64,000 bases of DNA from positions 53,979 to 117,978 of the forward strand of contig JAMPIV010014146.1 in NCBI GenBank assembly GCA_024509875.1. The letters are read 5' to 3'. Position numbers and translations under genes: made by a program. Shown one piece after another: positions 23,216-34,442 of this stretch (position 1 is its first letter; the number at the start of each line of letters is the position of its first letter). The notes beneath the pieces are model-generated. The model saw only the letters and a list, made by a program, of their open reading frames with translations. It was not told where the DNA came from and searched no databases. This stretch comes from Oreohelix idahoensis (Eukaryota > Mollusca > Gastropoda > Stylommatophora > Oreohelicidae).

Positions 23216-23774
23216 TCTGTTTACTGTTAAAAAAAAAACAGAGCATTGGATACTGTGTCTTGTCTACAAGCACGTTCTGTTATTGCAGCTGTGCTAAATA
23301 TTCCCTCATTGATTAAAAATAAAATAAAATTAATGTCCTTTGTTTAGCTCGTGCCTCTTTTTTTATTATTTTTTTTTATTAACGTAGTCCTTCTGAAATA
23401 TTCCTACACCGCACACTGCCTGTTTTCCCCGCCCCGCTGTTTCATAACCATTCCGCCAAAAGTGCATGATGTCACATCGAGCGCTTACACTAATTTCAGT
23501 TAGCGGGGGGAAAAACAACAAACTTGTTTTACATAAGCATACATGATTATCAACGTTGAAAAGGGTAGGGCGCATCTGGCAGTCGCCGCAGTCCAGTACT
23601 TTTCCTGAGGTGAAAGTGAACCTTTGTTCACTGAGGCACAGCACCATATTCTGCGTTCAAGTGATCCAATGTTTCTAAAAATGTGGAACATGGCCATATG
23701 GTGCGCAAAAGGGGTTCGTTCACTTTCAGGCGTCAACTCGAAAATATTTAAGGAAAGCGATGGTCAGGTTAAGG
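23216..23774. other. No recognisable gene
   Basis: Unassigned sequence with T-rich runs. A 93-codon minus-strand frame (23366-23647) shows no known motif. Confidence 0.45.
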
Positions 23775-23945
23775 TTGTTGATATCCTCATTGAGTTTATC
23801 CAGGAATGGTACTTGTGAAGGTCATACGTGCTTTCTTTGTTCCTCTTATGTAGGGCATATTTGCAGCAAACGTTCAACAATCATTTTATCAGTGCCAATC
23901 TTGCAGCGACCAGTAGTTCTTATATTTTGCTTGTTGAATCGATGA
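23775..23945 (-). pseudogene. LINE C-terminal zinc-motif fragment
   Basis: On the minus strand the frame reads TTGRCKIGTDKMIVERLLQ, then ICPT, a stop, EEQRKHV, a second stop, and VPFLDKLNEDI. This resembles the C-x-C-MTVEHLL-CP-R-WP pattern at the C-terminus of RNase H-bearing LINE polyproteins. It is short and broken by stops. The call rests on pattern similarity only. Confidence 0.4.
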
Positions 23946-24249
23946 AATCCCAATCTCTGCAAAGAGGTACATGGCAGAATTTTGTGTTATATAGTCATCC
24001 TGTTTTTAGCTACAGAAAACAGTTAATTAAAATTAACTATGTGAGAATGGTATACTGTAGAAATACATGCATGTTTATTTAGAGTTTCAGTAACAAAATA
24101 GTAAGAATTAAAAAAATGTACCTTCTTCACTAGTTAACATGCGTACTTTTTAATTCTTCAATATAAGACTGGTACGAACTCACCAAATGCTTCCCTCTGT
24201 CATGTTATAATGTTTGGTTTAAAAAAAAATATTATTACTTATGTTATTA

Positions 24250-24987
24250 CTAGCAATAACCCGTCAAACTTGACGTGTTTTTAATTATAGTGTGCTGTTT
24301 CTGTTCCCGGATGAGCAGATAGAAGTACATTCTTAGAGTGTTTTTGGTTTCTTTCCATTGTACAGTGTAATCAAACTGTTCATGAACACCGTAATTTGAA
24401 CGCTTTTCTTTGTTGATTGTAACTATTTTCGGGAGAGTATATATAATGGAAACAATACAATTTTTCAACACGGTTGCATTCCTCAGCTGTGACCAACGTA
24501 CACACGGCGAGAATTATGTTATTTTAGATTCAATTTAAAAGTTCTTTGATGACAACATTTCGTGTGACAGTGCGTGAATTGTTTTCAAAGAGTGTTTCCT
24601 GATAATAAGTGGTGTTAACAAAAACTTTCACGTTTTCATGATTTGTAAATCGGGTGAGGACTCATGCACACCAATTTTTACGCACTTTTTCTTAGTCGAG
24701 CGCTACTAATGTCGTGAAAGAATAAAAAAAATAAAATAAAACCAAAGTATTTGTGTTATAGTAAATAAATATTAGATAAACATTAAGGTATGTCTGATAT
24801 TTATTTACTGTTTACAGGCCTCGGGTTTCCCTTCCTTATGTGTTATATTTGTTTTATATAACACCCACGCCGCGCAAGTTGCACACCGTGCGTTGCGCAC
24901 TTTATTTTCTGGGGCGAGTTACTATTTTGAGTGAGACCGACCGACGTAACATGCATCGGTAGTTATGCTAGTTGGGATGGGATGGGA
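24250..24987 (-). mobile_element. Non-autonomous Helitron, copy 1
   Basis: Read on the minus strand, the 3' end is a near-perfect hairpin (plus-strand positions 24259-24278) followed by CTAG at 24250-24253 and a flanking T. That is the Helitron 3' signature: hairpin, then CTRR, inserted before T. The other end is a TCCCATCCCAACTA-like start beginning with TC after A; its exact base is ambiguous over about 12 bp. A second copy lies inverted at 55777-56407. This copy carries about 115 bp absent from the other (roughly 24725-24840). No Rep/helicase coding is present. Confidence 0.75.
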
Positions 24988-25038
24988 TAATTATGTTTCT
25001 AAAATTATATATGTATATGTCAGTTATGACTGAAGGGG

Positions 25039-25154
<116 letters not shown>

Positions 25155-25189
25155 GTGGCTACTGTGAGGCTGTACGTGTACCTGTAACC

Positions 25190-25345
25190 TAATTATGTTC
25201 AAAAATTGCTACAGGAACCGACGTCTGCAAGAACGTATGAATGCTTTGGTGCTGGCTTCTTACAAGAGGAACCAGCTGCAGTGTTTGCCTCATGCTCCAT
25301 ATGAAGCAACAGATGATGATGATTGTTATTGTTATTGTTGAACAG
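25190..25345 (+). repeat. S2 tail segment, 3' part
   Basis: Shares CTGCAAGA-CGT, then GGTGCTGGCTTCTTACAAG, GCTGCAGTG and CATGCTCCATA with the end of the repeat at 60.4 kb, then a GATGATGATTGTTATTGTT tail. It is a 5'-truncated SINE-like copy. Confidence 0.55.
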
Positions 25346-25439
25346 AATTGACATCATTGCACTCCGGGCAAACACATAAGTATTTAAATAAATAACACGG
25401 TATTTAATCAATTTTACAAATTACGGTTCACAAGAAACA

Positions 25440-25680
25440 AGGGACGTTTCGGGTTTTACCCTTCGTCAGCCACATAAGTGCTCAGTCTCTCTCAGTATGT
25501 GTCGAAGAGTGTGAATGCTAAATGTTCCTGTAGCTCGCTGGTTGTATACACGACGGATGCGTCCTCTCATACGTCCATCTCTGCTAGCCTTACGATTGAT
25601 GCCAAATTCCAACAGACTTAAGCTTGGTGATTCATCTATTGCAGTGTCATTCTGTAACAGGCGATTGATGATGATTATTA
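25440..25680 (-). repeat. Dispersed coding-like repeat D, copy 2
   Basis: On the minus strand an open stretch encodes RLLQNDTAIDESPSLSLLEF, then GINRK, MRGRIRRVYNQRATGTFSIH and a stop. The sequence right after the stop (TGACGAAGGGTAAAACCCG) lies in the 3' region. The copy at 13545-13720 retains the same peptide with substitutions. The family is unrecognised. Confidence 0.55.
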
Positions 25681-25849
25681 TTAGTTGTTGTTGTTGTTGT
25701 TGTTGTTGTTATTGATCCAGCGTCACTTGGGTTCTCACCCTTCGACACAATGCCATGTAGTGATATCTGCATGTTTTCGCAAGTTGTTTTGTTTCTCCGT
25801 ACAAGGTGTTCCACTTATCTGGTCTGGGAGGAAGGAGCATTTTTCTAAC

Positions 25850-26340
25850 ATCATCGAGTGCTGGCAACAATTTCGTGGGGGTAGTTACATAGCTGGCACC
25901 CTGGAGGGTGTTGTGGTTGGATTCTGTTCAAGGGGCTGTTGAGTGGTATATGTTGTGATCTGAGTCGAAAAATGGTGCTCTGATCCCTCCTTGTGAGATG
26001 GTTGATGTTGTCGTTAGGATCAGGACCAGCCATATGTCTGTAAACCTCTCTTCTAGTGTTTCCCATGGCCCATCTGTTCAGCCAAGTTTCTTTGTTTGTT
26101 GTTCGTATGAGTGTTTTGGCTGTTTGGAGAGTTGTTGCTGTGAGTGGTTGTTCTTGTTTTGTTCCTTTCTTTGCTAATCTGTCTGCTCTATCATTACCTG
26201 GGGTATTTCAGTGGCCAGGGATCCACTGCATAACTATTCTGATGCCATAGGAAGTGATAAGCTGATCAGCATCCAGGATTAGTTTGGCTAATTCAGTTTT
26301 ACAATGTCCACTGCCTTCCAGAGCTTGTAGGGCAGACAAT
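25850..26340 (-). pseudogene. RNase H-bearing LINE relic, 3' half
   Basis: The minus strand continues the RNase H domain interrupted by the insertion at 26341-26843: QALEGSGHCKTELAKLIL, IVMQWIPGH, a stop where the family usually has Cys or Asn, then NTPGNDRADRLAKKG, which carries the last catalytic Asp of RNase H. It runs on to TRRDQSTIFRLRSQHIPLN and a PGCQLC zinc motif near 25885. This is the I-clade-like arrangement of RNase H followed by a Cys/His cluster. The in-frame stop and missing upstream RT make it a dead relic. Confidence 0.75.
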
Positions 26341-26843
26341 TCTTCTTCTTCTTTGATCTTTAGCCGCCGACCGTCAAAGCAGTCAGTGGCCATCACGCCT
26401 AGTGGCGTCTTGTAGGGCAACAACAAATTGATTCCACTTTGTTCGATCGGTGACCATCCTTCTTACAGTGCCCCAACTCTGGTTCATTCTTTGCATCTCA
26501 GCCTCCACTGTCCTCTGCCAAGTTGTTTTTGGTCGGCCTCTCTTTCGTTTTCCTTCAGGGGTCCAAAGCATAGCTGTTCTTGCGATGGCATCGGGATCTC
26601 TTCTGAGGGCATGGCCAACCCAGCTCCAGCGTCTGCCAGCTATGATGGTGTGCATGTCCTCTTGCTTGCTCCGAGTAAGCAGATCTTGGTTGGTGATGGT
26701 ATTCGGCCAAAAGATTCAGTGAATTTTTCTTAGGCATGTTGTGTGAAAGGAGGACAATTTCGACATTTCCTTCTCTGTAACTCTCCAGCTTTGCGCACCA
26801 TAGAGAAGCGCAGAAAGCACACAGTTCTGATATAATCTTAATT
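26341..26843 (-). mobile_element. 5'-truncated LINE, family a, nested in another LINE
   Basis: About 500 bp, very close to 14402-14900: the minus-strand frame has RRWSWVGHALRRD, GKRKRGRPKTTW, SWGTVRRM and the terminal ALQDATRRDGH, then a short 3' UTR and a (GAA)n tail. The perfect 13-bp target duplication TAGGGCAGACAAT lies at 26328-26340 and 26844-26856. Only the 3' end inserted, the usual outcome of abortive target-primed reverse transcription. Confidence 0.93.
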
Positions 26844-26856
26844 TAGGGCAGACAAT

Positions 26857-27370
26857 GAGTCAGTTAAAATGACCATGTTTTAAGCCTTTGAGGGAAAGGC
26901 ATTGAATACAGTCTTCAAATGGTATACAGCTGTTTCCAGTGCAATGGTTTCAGCTTCATAGTTGGAGCAAAACTCCCCGCATGCATCAAACAGCTCGTCG
27001 GAGGATCCATCTGGATAACATATGTAAACTCCGTAACCTGCTTTGATGGTGGCCTTAAATGCAGATCCGTCAGTATAGACATGTAACCATTCTTCAGGGT
27101 AGGCATCAATGGTTCTTTGTGATGCACTCATAAGACTGACTGGGTCGGCCTGTTTGGTTGTTCCATCTACTAATTTCATCTGTACTTCTGGTGTTTTTAA
27201 GTGGGTATGTGGTGGTAAATTCCGTACTACTTTATGTATATCTTGTCTTCTTTCTTGGAGGTGGTATCTATCTTGTATTTCATGGACGTGGTGTAAGACT
27301 GACTTGTGCGTTATTCTTTGCTTGTGTACCCAGTTTTCTACAAGGTGCCTGTTAGGGTGATTTCGGTTCG
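26857..27370 (-). pseudogene. RNase H-bearing LINE relic, 5' half
   Basis: The minus strand encodes HKSVLHHVHEIQDRYHL, then LHVYTDGSAF (first RNase H catalytic Asp), AGYGVYICYPDGSS, FCSNYEAETIALE (catalytic Glu) and, after a stop, VILTDSLSAL (second Asp), where the nested LINE interrupts it. With 25850-26340 it makes one RNase H domain of an I-clade-like LINE. The upstream reverse transcriptase is absent, so this copy is also truncated. Confidence 0.8.
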
Positions 27371-27419
27371 TTCTCTTACATCTTTCATAAACTTCTAAAG
27401 CAGATTATTATTAGAAGTA

Positions 27420-27640
27420 TGTAAGCTTGCCTGTCGTTGCAAAGTTACCGGGGCCGAAACCTCGTAGCATCACGTTCCAGTCTTCCAGCTGCAAGTGGGT
27501 AACCTAACTCTGCTCTTGAGTAATGGAAAGCAAAGGCAGCGAGGAAGGAAACTGGTCACCCCACCTCATCAAGCTGCACCTAGTATAGTTAACACTTCAC
27601 CCCCCTACGGCAGTATATTCTTAGGGGCTATCTTTACCTT
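27420..27640 (+). repeat. SINE S2, copy 4
   Basis: Lacks a clear A box but has a B-box-like GGGGCCGAAACC, the CAGTCTTCCAGCTGCAAGTG block, GGCAGCGAGGAAGGAAACTG, CACCTAGTATAGTTAAC and GGGGCTATCTTTACC, in the order of the 17.2-kb copy. Ends in a T run. Confidence 0.7.
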
Positions 27641-27658
27641 TTTTTTTTTTAACTTCTT

Positions 27659-27738
27659 TGATAAAGACATGGTTGTAATGATAAAGACATGGTTGTAATG
27701 ATAAAGACATGGTTGTAATGATAAAGACATGGTTGTAA
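27659..27738. repeat. 20-bp tandem repeat, four units
   Basis: Four perfect units TGATAAAGACATGGTTGTAA. Confidence 0.96.
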
Positions 27739-29049
27739 TTACAGAAAATTTACTGGTTCAAAAATATAAAAAAAATCTTGTTGAAAAATAATCTCTAAAT
27801 TATAAGCTTGGGATCTTCATAAACTTGAGTTCTTGTTTATTCTAACACACTTTCGCGGGCAGAGGTTATGTTTGGAGATTAGGAGATATAAAAATGTTGA
27901 AGAGCTGGTGATGAAAAAAATATGCGTGGGAAAAAAAAAGAAAGAGCAGAAGAAAAAGAATTCAGATATAGATAAATCAAAGAGAGTGGAGAAAAGGTGT
28001 TATGAGGTAAGTGTGAGGAAGGGGGAAAAAAGTTACGGAGAAAGAGGAAATGATGAAGGAGATAAAAGTTGTTGTGGAGATAGAATGGTGAAAGGAGAAA
28101 CAGACACGGAAAAAAACTTACAGGAGACGGTGAGAGACTGAATGAAGAAAGAGGCTTATTAATGGGGAAAATGAAGAAGCGGAAAGAGCCATTGAGAGAG
28201 AACAAACAATGGACGATATGTAGCAAGGACATTGATATAAGTTGTAGAGTGTACGGACAAGACAAAGTATTATAGTGGAGAGGATGACGGTTATAAATAT
28301 GGGCAGAGTGACGCGAGAAGGACGTTCTGAGAAAGAGAGATAAACATATAAGATGGGTAACATATGCATGTGACATCCCTCAGCGGCGCCCTCATCTCAG
28401 CCTCAACGTTGATCAATGGAATTAGTCAGGACAAGTGAGCGGGCATGGGTGGGTTGAGAGTGACTCCCAGCTTTGAGCGGTGTCCTCATTTTGAGGAGTG
28501 TGGGGGGAGAGGGAGAGGTTCATCAAACATAATCTGAACACACTCTGGGTTTGCTGGAACCGAATGTGTCGTGCCTGGCTGGTCATGCTGTGAGTAACAC
28601 ATGCGATAACTTGTGTGGAATGAGGAATCTCGTTTTGGGTTAGTCACATGTTTGTTGTTCGGGTTTTTTTACTTCTATTTTTGTTTCCATTACACGAATA
28701 TTTCTTTCGCATAAAATTTCTTTATTTCTGTAAACTGTCTACCCCAGTAATCTCTGTCCATCTGCTCTTTATTCACTTGTTGTCTTATATAGATATAAAA
28801 TAGAAAATTTCTTTCGTGCTTACTCGTTGTGTGTCATTTTTCAAACTATTATCTCCACTCACTGTCTTTCACATTCTCAATGTTCATTCATGCTGAATGT
28901 TTTTCGGATATTATTCCCTGTTTCTGTCTGTTTTTTCCCCTCTCGCGCGCTCTTATTTGTTATGTCTTTCCCTCTCTTATTAGCTGGTGTCTGTTCTGCA
29001 TCCTTTTCTAGCTTATTTGTTTTGTTTTCTTGGCTTATTCATTGTATCT
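27739..29049. other. No recognisable gene; purine-rich segment
   Basis: 27880-28340 is strongly purine-rich (A/G) on the plus strand. The 102- and 165-codon frames through it, one on each strand, are composition artefacts with no domain. The rest is unassigned. Confidence 0.5.
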
Positions 29050-30595
29050 GCCTCACACATTTGCCCGTGTCTATCTATCTGCATGTACCGATGTCTCTAT
29101 CTAATTCTCATTGTATCATGCTGATTAATTTACTCTGTCTCGCATATACGCCTGTTTGTCTGCCTGCCTGTCTGTCCATCCGTGTGTCTGTCTTCGTGTG
29201 GCAGTGTCTCTGTCTGTCTATTTCATGCTGATTAATTTCCTACGGCTTACATATTTGCCTTCCAGTCTATCTGACTGTCTGTATGTATCGATATCTGTGT
29301 CTGTCTATTTCTCATTATGTCACGCAGATTAATTTCCTGTCTCACATATTTGCCCGCATGCCAGTTTGTCTGCCCGTCTACATGTATCCATGTCTATGAC
29401 TATTTCTTAATGTGTATATTGATGTCTCTGTCTGTCTACGTGTATCGATATCTCTGTCTGTCTACGTGTATCGATGTCTCTGTCTACGTGTATCAATGTC
29501 TCTGTCTGTCTACGTGTATGGATGTCTCTGTCTGTCTACGTGTATCGATGTCTTTGTCTACGTGTATCAATGTCTCTTGACTATTTCTCATTGTGTCATG
29601 CTGGTTAATTTCCTCTTTCATATATTTGCCTGCCTGTTTGTCTACGTGTATCGATGTTTATGTCTGTCTACGTATATCGATGTCTGTCTGTCTACGTGTA
29701 TCGATGTCTCTGTCCACGTGTATCGATGTCTCTGTCAGTCTGCATGTATCGATGTCTCTATTTCTTATTGTGTATATTGATGTGTCTGTCTGTCTAGGTG
29801 TATCGATGTCTCTGTCTACGTGTATCAATGTCTCTTGACTATTTCTCATTGTGTCATGCTGGTTAATGTCCTCTTTCATATATTTGCCTGTCTGTTTGTC
29901 TACATGTATCGATGTCTCCGTCTGTCTCTCTACATGTATCGACGTCTCTGTCTGTCGATCTACGTGTGATTCCATGTCTTTGCCTGTCTACATTTATCGA
30001 TGTCTCTGTCTGCAAGTAATGATTTCTGTGTCTGTCTTTCTGTCTGTCTACTTGTAATGCTGTCTATGTCTGCCTGTATACATGAATCGACGTCCCCGTC
30101 TATCTGCGTGTGTCGATGTCTCTGTCTACCTACAAGTATCGACATCTCTGTCTGCATGAATCGATGTCAACGCGTATCGATGTCTCTGTCTGTCTACATG
30201 TATCAGTATCGCTGTCTGTCTGTCTAGATGTATCGATGTCTCTGTCTGTCTAGATGTATCGATGTCTCTGTCTTTCTAGATGTATCGTTGTCTCTGTCTG
30301 TCTGTCTAGATGTGTCGATGTCTCTGTTTGTCTGTCTAGATGTATCAGTGTCGATTTCTGTCTGTCTAGATAGATGTATCGATATCTCTGTCTGTCTGTC
30401 TAGATGTATCGATGTCTCTGTTTGTCTGTCTACACCTATCAGTATCGCTGTCTGTCTGTCTAGATGTATCGATGTCTCTCTGTCCGTCTACATGTATCGA
30501 TATCTCTGTCTGCAAGAATCGATGTTTCTCTGACTGTGTCTACATGTATCAGTGTCTGTGTCTGACTGTCAGTCTGTCTACATGTATAGTTAATG
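29050..30595. repeat. Degenerate TCTGTC/ATCGATG minisatellite
   Basis: Tandem, variable-length units built from TCTGTCTGTC, TAC(G/A)TGTATCGATG and TCTC, densest from 29410 to 30590. Several longer blocks with CATTGTGTCATGCTG-TTAAT recur about every 250-300 bp, suggesting a higher-order period. Overlapping Cys/Leu/Ser frames are artefacts. Confidence 0.9.
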
Positions 30596-30689
30596 CTGAT
30601 TAATTCCCTATATCTCATTGTACTTGACATTCTCTGCTTTTAAAATCTCACTCCAAAGTCTTTTTTTTTAACCCCGACACACAGACTCT

Positions 30690-30975
30690 TCCACTCACAC
30701 ACACACACGCACACACAACTTGTCATTAGTCATGGTATTTCCCAGCCCATAACATTTCGTTATCGACTGTCATGCTGTCACGTCTTGTCCAAACATTCGG
30801 CCGGTCACTTAACAATAACTAAAGCGCAAACATCCACCGGAAATGACGTATATACGTGTAGTTAGACTCCCTGGTCGGCGCATACAGACATATTCCTGAG
30901 TGTGTGTGCGTGTTTGTGTGTGCGTGCGTGCGCGCGCGTGTGTGTGTATGTGTGTGCGTGTTTTTTGTGTGTGCA
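30690..30975. repeat. CA- and TG-rich microsatellites
   Basis: (CA)n with CG variants at 30696-30717 and (TG)n with CGTG variants at 30898-30973, separated by unassigned sequence. Confidence 0.85.
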
Positions 30976-31059
30976 TTATCTCTCACTAATGTTATCACCA
31001 CTCTGACCCCCTCACCTAGTCTTTGTCGTTTTCTTGATTGAAAAAAAAAGTAAAAATAG

Positions 31060-31153
31060 TCCCTTAGCTGATACTGCTGTAGGAGAGTAATGTGTTAGAG
31101 ACTTCACTATACTAGGTCTCAGCTTTATGAGGTGGGGGCGACCAGTTGAGGTC
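31060..31153 (-). repeat. SINE S2 fragment
   Basis: Antisense piece of S2 (CTGATACTGCTGTAGGAG, ACTTCACTATACTAGG, GGGGGCGACCAGTTGAGG). It stops exactly where an LTR end begins at 31154. Confidence 0.65.
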
Positions 31154-31462
31154 TGTAGCATGAGGATTTTATTGTATACAGGATCAGTATAGTACTGACA
31201 ATACAGAAATAGAATTTCTGCAGGAAAATGGTAAAGTCCCAGTGTATAAGAGAACTACTGGTATCACAAATTAGTTACGGCTGTGAATGATCTGATCTCG
31301 AAAAATTAGTAGAGAGGAGACATTCATAAGATGTCACCCCGCTGTGTAACTAACTGTGATATTAAAACAAGGAAACAGATTTCACTTAACAATTATAAAC
31401 TTGACAAGTCGTTCAAATACAATTTCCTTATTTATTAAGTATATACACTATCTGTTGTTCGT
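31154..31462 (-). repeat. LTR fragment related to the 49-55.6 kb element
   Basis: Begins TGTAGCATGAGG, matching the LTR terminus TGTGGCGAGAGG at 49052, and follows that LTR for about 300 bp (GGATCAGTATAGTACTGACA, ATCACAAATTAGTTACGGCT, TATATACACTATCT) with scattered substitutions. It lacks the (TA)n array and the rest of the LTR. It is an older, truncated relative in the same orientation. Confidence 0.85.
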
Positions 31463-31510
31463 CCATCACGGGTGATGAAGACCACTGTTCATCCAATTAT
31501 TAGGAATATG

Positions 31511-32731
31511 TTAGATTAGTCTATGGGTACCAAGGTGACTGATGAGCCCGATGCGGGCCTTGAAAGATCTCGGACAGTGTGGGCAGGGAATGTTTGCTTC
31601 ATGTGAAGGTTTTATTTCACGGTCTTTTCTAGCTTGTCTCCGCTGTTCCGCTGCTGCTCTTCTGGATGATTCGCATGCCGCTGCACCTTTACGAAGAGAT
31701 GTGCGCCAAGCAGTTCGGTCTTGCGCAGCAGCTTCCCATGTGTCAGGGTTTATGTCAAAGGTTTTCAATGACATCTTTAATGTGTCTTTGAAGCGCTTCT
31801 TTTGGCCACCATGGGAGCGTTTACTCTTCTGCATCTCACCATAAAAGAGTATCTTTGGCAGTCGATGGTCTGGCATGCGGACTACATGACCTGCCCAGCA
31901 AATCTGTGACTGCATCAGAATAGTTTGGATGCTAGGGATACCAGCTCTGTCAAGAACGGCGGTATCCGGGATCTTGTCTTGCCACTTGATGTTCATTACC
32001 TTCCCGAGACAGACTGTATGGAAGTGGTTTAGCTTCTTTACGTGGCGCTTGTATACAGTCCATGTTTCACATGCATAAAGCAGCACTGGAAGCACCGCAG
32101 CTCTGTACACCTTCAGCTTTGTCTGTAGACTAATGCCACTTCGATGCCAAACGTTGGTGTATAGTCTGCCAAATGTGCTGCTGGCTTTGGAGATCCTGGT
32201 GTTTACCTCATCAGTGTCGATGTTCTGGGAAAGTGTGCTACCAAGGTATGTGAATCTGTTCACAACATTCAGTTTCTCACCATTTACCTTGATGATTGGC
32301 TCAGTATAAACTGTGCCAGGAGCTGGTTGGTACATGATTTCTGTTTTCTCCGTGTTGATGGTAAGCCCAAAGTTGGCACAGGCTTCGGAGAATCTATCCA
32401 CGCTGTGCTGCAGATCAGCCTCTGAGCCAGCACTAAGGGCACAATCGTCAGCAAACAGAGTCGGTGCAAGTACACACCCTTGTTTAACTCCGTTTGAGAC
32501 GGGGAAAGGCTCCGACAGCTCACCGTTTTCCTGAACTCTAGCCTGCATTCCATCATGCAGTTGCTGCACTATTGAGATAAATTTCTTTGGGCAGCCATAT
32601 TTTGCCATGATCTTCCATAGACCCTCTCTACTGACCGTGTCGAACGCCTTTGTCAAGTCGATGAAAGCTGTGTACAGGTCACAGTGCTGTTCTTGGCATT
32701 TTTCTTGTAGCTGTCTTGCAGCAAACACCAT
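31511..32731 (-). pseudogene. LINE reverse transcriptase core, C-terminal region and C2H2 finger
   Basis: A 406-residue frame. RT motif A is YTAFIDLTKAFDTV (catalytic Asp), motif B is SNGVKQGCVLAPTLF, and the catalytic FADD follows immediately. The usual stretch of about 50-60 residues between motif B and FADD is missing, which looks like an in-frame deletion. Then come FTYLGSTLS, LYACETW, CWAGHVVRMPDHRLPK, a basic tail and a C-terminal zinc finger (CPHCPRSFKARIGLISHLGTH, split C2/H2). The polymerase fold is probably not functional. It is a mobile-element protein, not a host gene. Confidence 0.88.
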
Positions 32732-32811
32732 ATCGGTGGTTCCACGTTCTTTCCGGAATCCACACTGACTTTCAGGTAAAAGACCTTTGTCAAGATGAGC
32801 CGTAAGGCGAT

Positions 32812-33756
32812 TCAGAAGGATTCTGGCGAATATCTTCCCAGCGATTGATAAAAGAGAGATGCCTCGATGATTGTTACAGTCTTGGCGATTACCTTTACGT
32901 TTATATAGATGTTCAGAACTGTACCGCCATCTTTATAAACCTCAACAGGAATTGAATCGGAGCCGGGGGCCTTTCCACTAGAAAGTTGACGAATCGCTGT
33001 TTGAGTTTCCTCCAGAGTTGGTATATCATCTAGTGCTTCATTTATAGGAATTTTCGGCAGGCGGATGATGGCTTCGTCGTTAATAGATGATGGCTGGTTC
33101 AGAATATTATTAAAGTGTTCGATCCAGCGTTGGAGAATTTTTTCCTTGTCTGTAATTAGTGTTTTTCCATCTGTATTAAGGAGGGGAAATGATCCTGATG
33201 ATGTTGGACCATAGATCGCTTTGAGTGCAAGGTAAAAATTTTTCAAGTGATGGCTGTCAACAAAGCCTTGGAGCTCATCTGCTTTATTACTCAGCCATGA
33301 ATCGCGCATCTGGCGTAGTTTATGTTGGACGATTCTACGCATGTTGTTGAAAGCGTCTTTCTTTGATGTAGATTTTGGATCATTTAAATATGCTTTATGG
33401 AGATGGTGTTTCTCAGCCAACATCTTCTTTATATCATCTGAGTTCTCATCAAACCAGTCATTTTGTTTCTTGATGGCGGGACCCAGGACCTCTGTAGCAG
33501 TGTTGTAGATCTGCTCACTTAGGGCTGCCCAATTTGTTTCCACACTTTGGCCGTCTAACGAGATAGATTTGAGACGGTCTTCTAGGATGTCAGTAAATGA
33601 CTGTTTGATTTTTGTCTTCTTTAGTTTGGTGACATCCAGCCTTTTATGAGTTTTCTTCCCCTGAGGGCGCCTGGCTGGTTGGATACGAATTTTAAGTTTA
33701 GACACAATGAGGCGATGATCAGTCCAGCGTTCGGCACCACACATAGACTTGGTCAC
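32812..33756 (-). pseudogene. LINE endonuclease tail, linker and RT N-terminus
   Basis: Starts in TKSMCGAERWTDHRL, the end of the endonuclease, then a lysine-rich linker (KKTHKRLDVTKLKK), a basic helical region and the RT entry (LSSGKAPGSDSIPVEVYKDGG), where the PGSD is the usual start of LINE reverse transcriptase. After about 32930 the frame is lost: the expected SLL-AGKIFARILLNRL block is in the neighbouring frame. A second single-base shift is therefore placed near 32915-32930. Confidence 0.8.
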
Positions 33757-34442
33757 CCGGACTTGTCCTTCTTCCTAACAATTACATAGTCAATTAAGTG
33801 CCAATGCTTTGAACGAGGGTGCATCCAGGAGGTCCTGTTGCGGGTAGGAAGTCGAAAAATGGTGTTGGTGACAAAGAGGTCATGTTCTGCGCAAGTCTGG
33901 AGGAGAAGAAAACCATTGTTGTTACAGCGACCCTCGCCGTACTTTCCGATAGTGCCATTCCAGGAGATGTTATCTGAGCCTACTCTTGCATTAAAGTCAC
34001 CAAGAATTATGAGCTTATCTGCTTTAGGAACTGATGCAATGACTGCATGTAGTTCTTCATAAAACGTATCCTTGACGTCATCCTGGTTTGTCATAGTTGG
34101 TGCATACGCGCTAATGATGGTGGCATGTTTTCTTCCATAAAGCAGGTGGGTCTTGACTGTCATGAGTCGGTCATTTATTCCCTTTGGGGGCCCCGCTAAC
34201 TTGCCGACAATTGCTGTTTTGATTGCAAATCGAACCCCTGCTTCTCGTCTTTCTTCAGTTCCTCTTCCGCTCCAATAGAATGTATAACCTGCACCCTTTT
34301 CGCAAAGTTGGCCCTCGCCTGCAAGTCGAGTTTCACTCAGTGCTGCTATGTCAATGTTGTATCTGGCCAGTTCTCTCCCAATCAGGGAAGTTCGCCTCTC
34401 AGGTCTGTTTGCGTTAAAGTCTTTGTCAAGGAGAGTGCGCAC
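33753..34442 (-). pseudogene. LINE apurinic-type endonuclease domain
   Basis: A 229-residue frame with the EEP endonuclease motifs in order: ALSETRLAGEG (catalytic Glu), ISAYAPT, LGDFNARVG (Asp and Asn) and HLIDYVIV (Asp). The last block, WTDHRLI (catalytic Asp-His), is in the next frame at about 33720, so a single-base shift near 33755-33770 cuts the domain. In the intact element this domain nicks target DNA to start target-primed reverse transcription. It resembles the RTE-derived endonuclease annotated in animals as craniofacial development protein 2-like. The first Met may not be the true start. Confidence 0.85.

Noticed and set aside
27879..28376. 165-codon Ser/Leu/Phe-rich minus-strand frame
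   Set aside because: It lies opposite a purine-rich tract and shows only compositional bias, with no domain.
31511..32731. Host zinc-finger gene
   Set aside because: The finger is the C-terminus of a LINE reverse transcriptase frame with FADD and LYACETW motifs.
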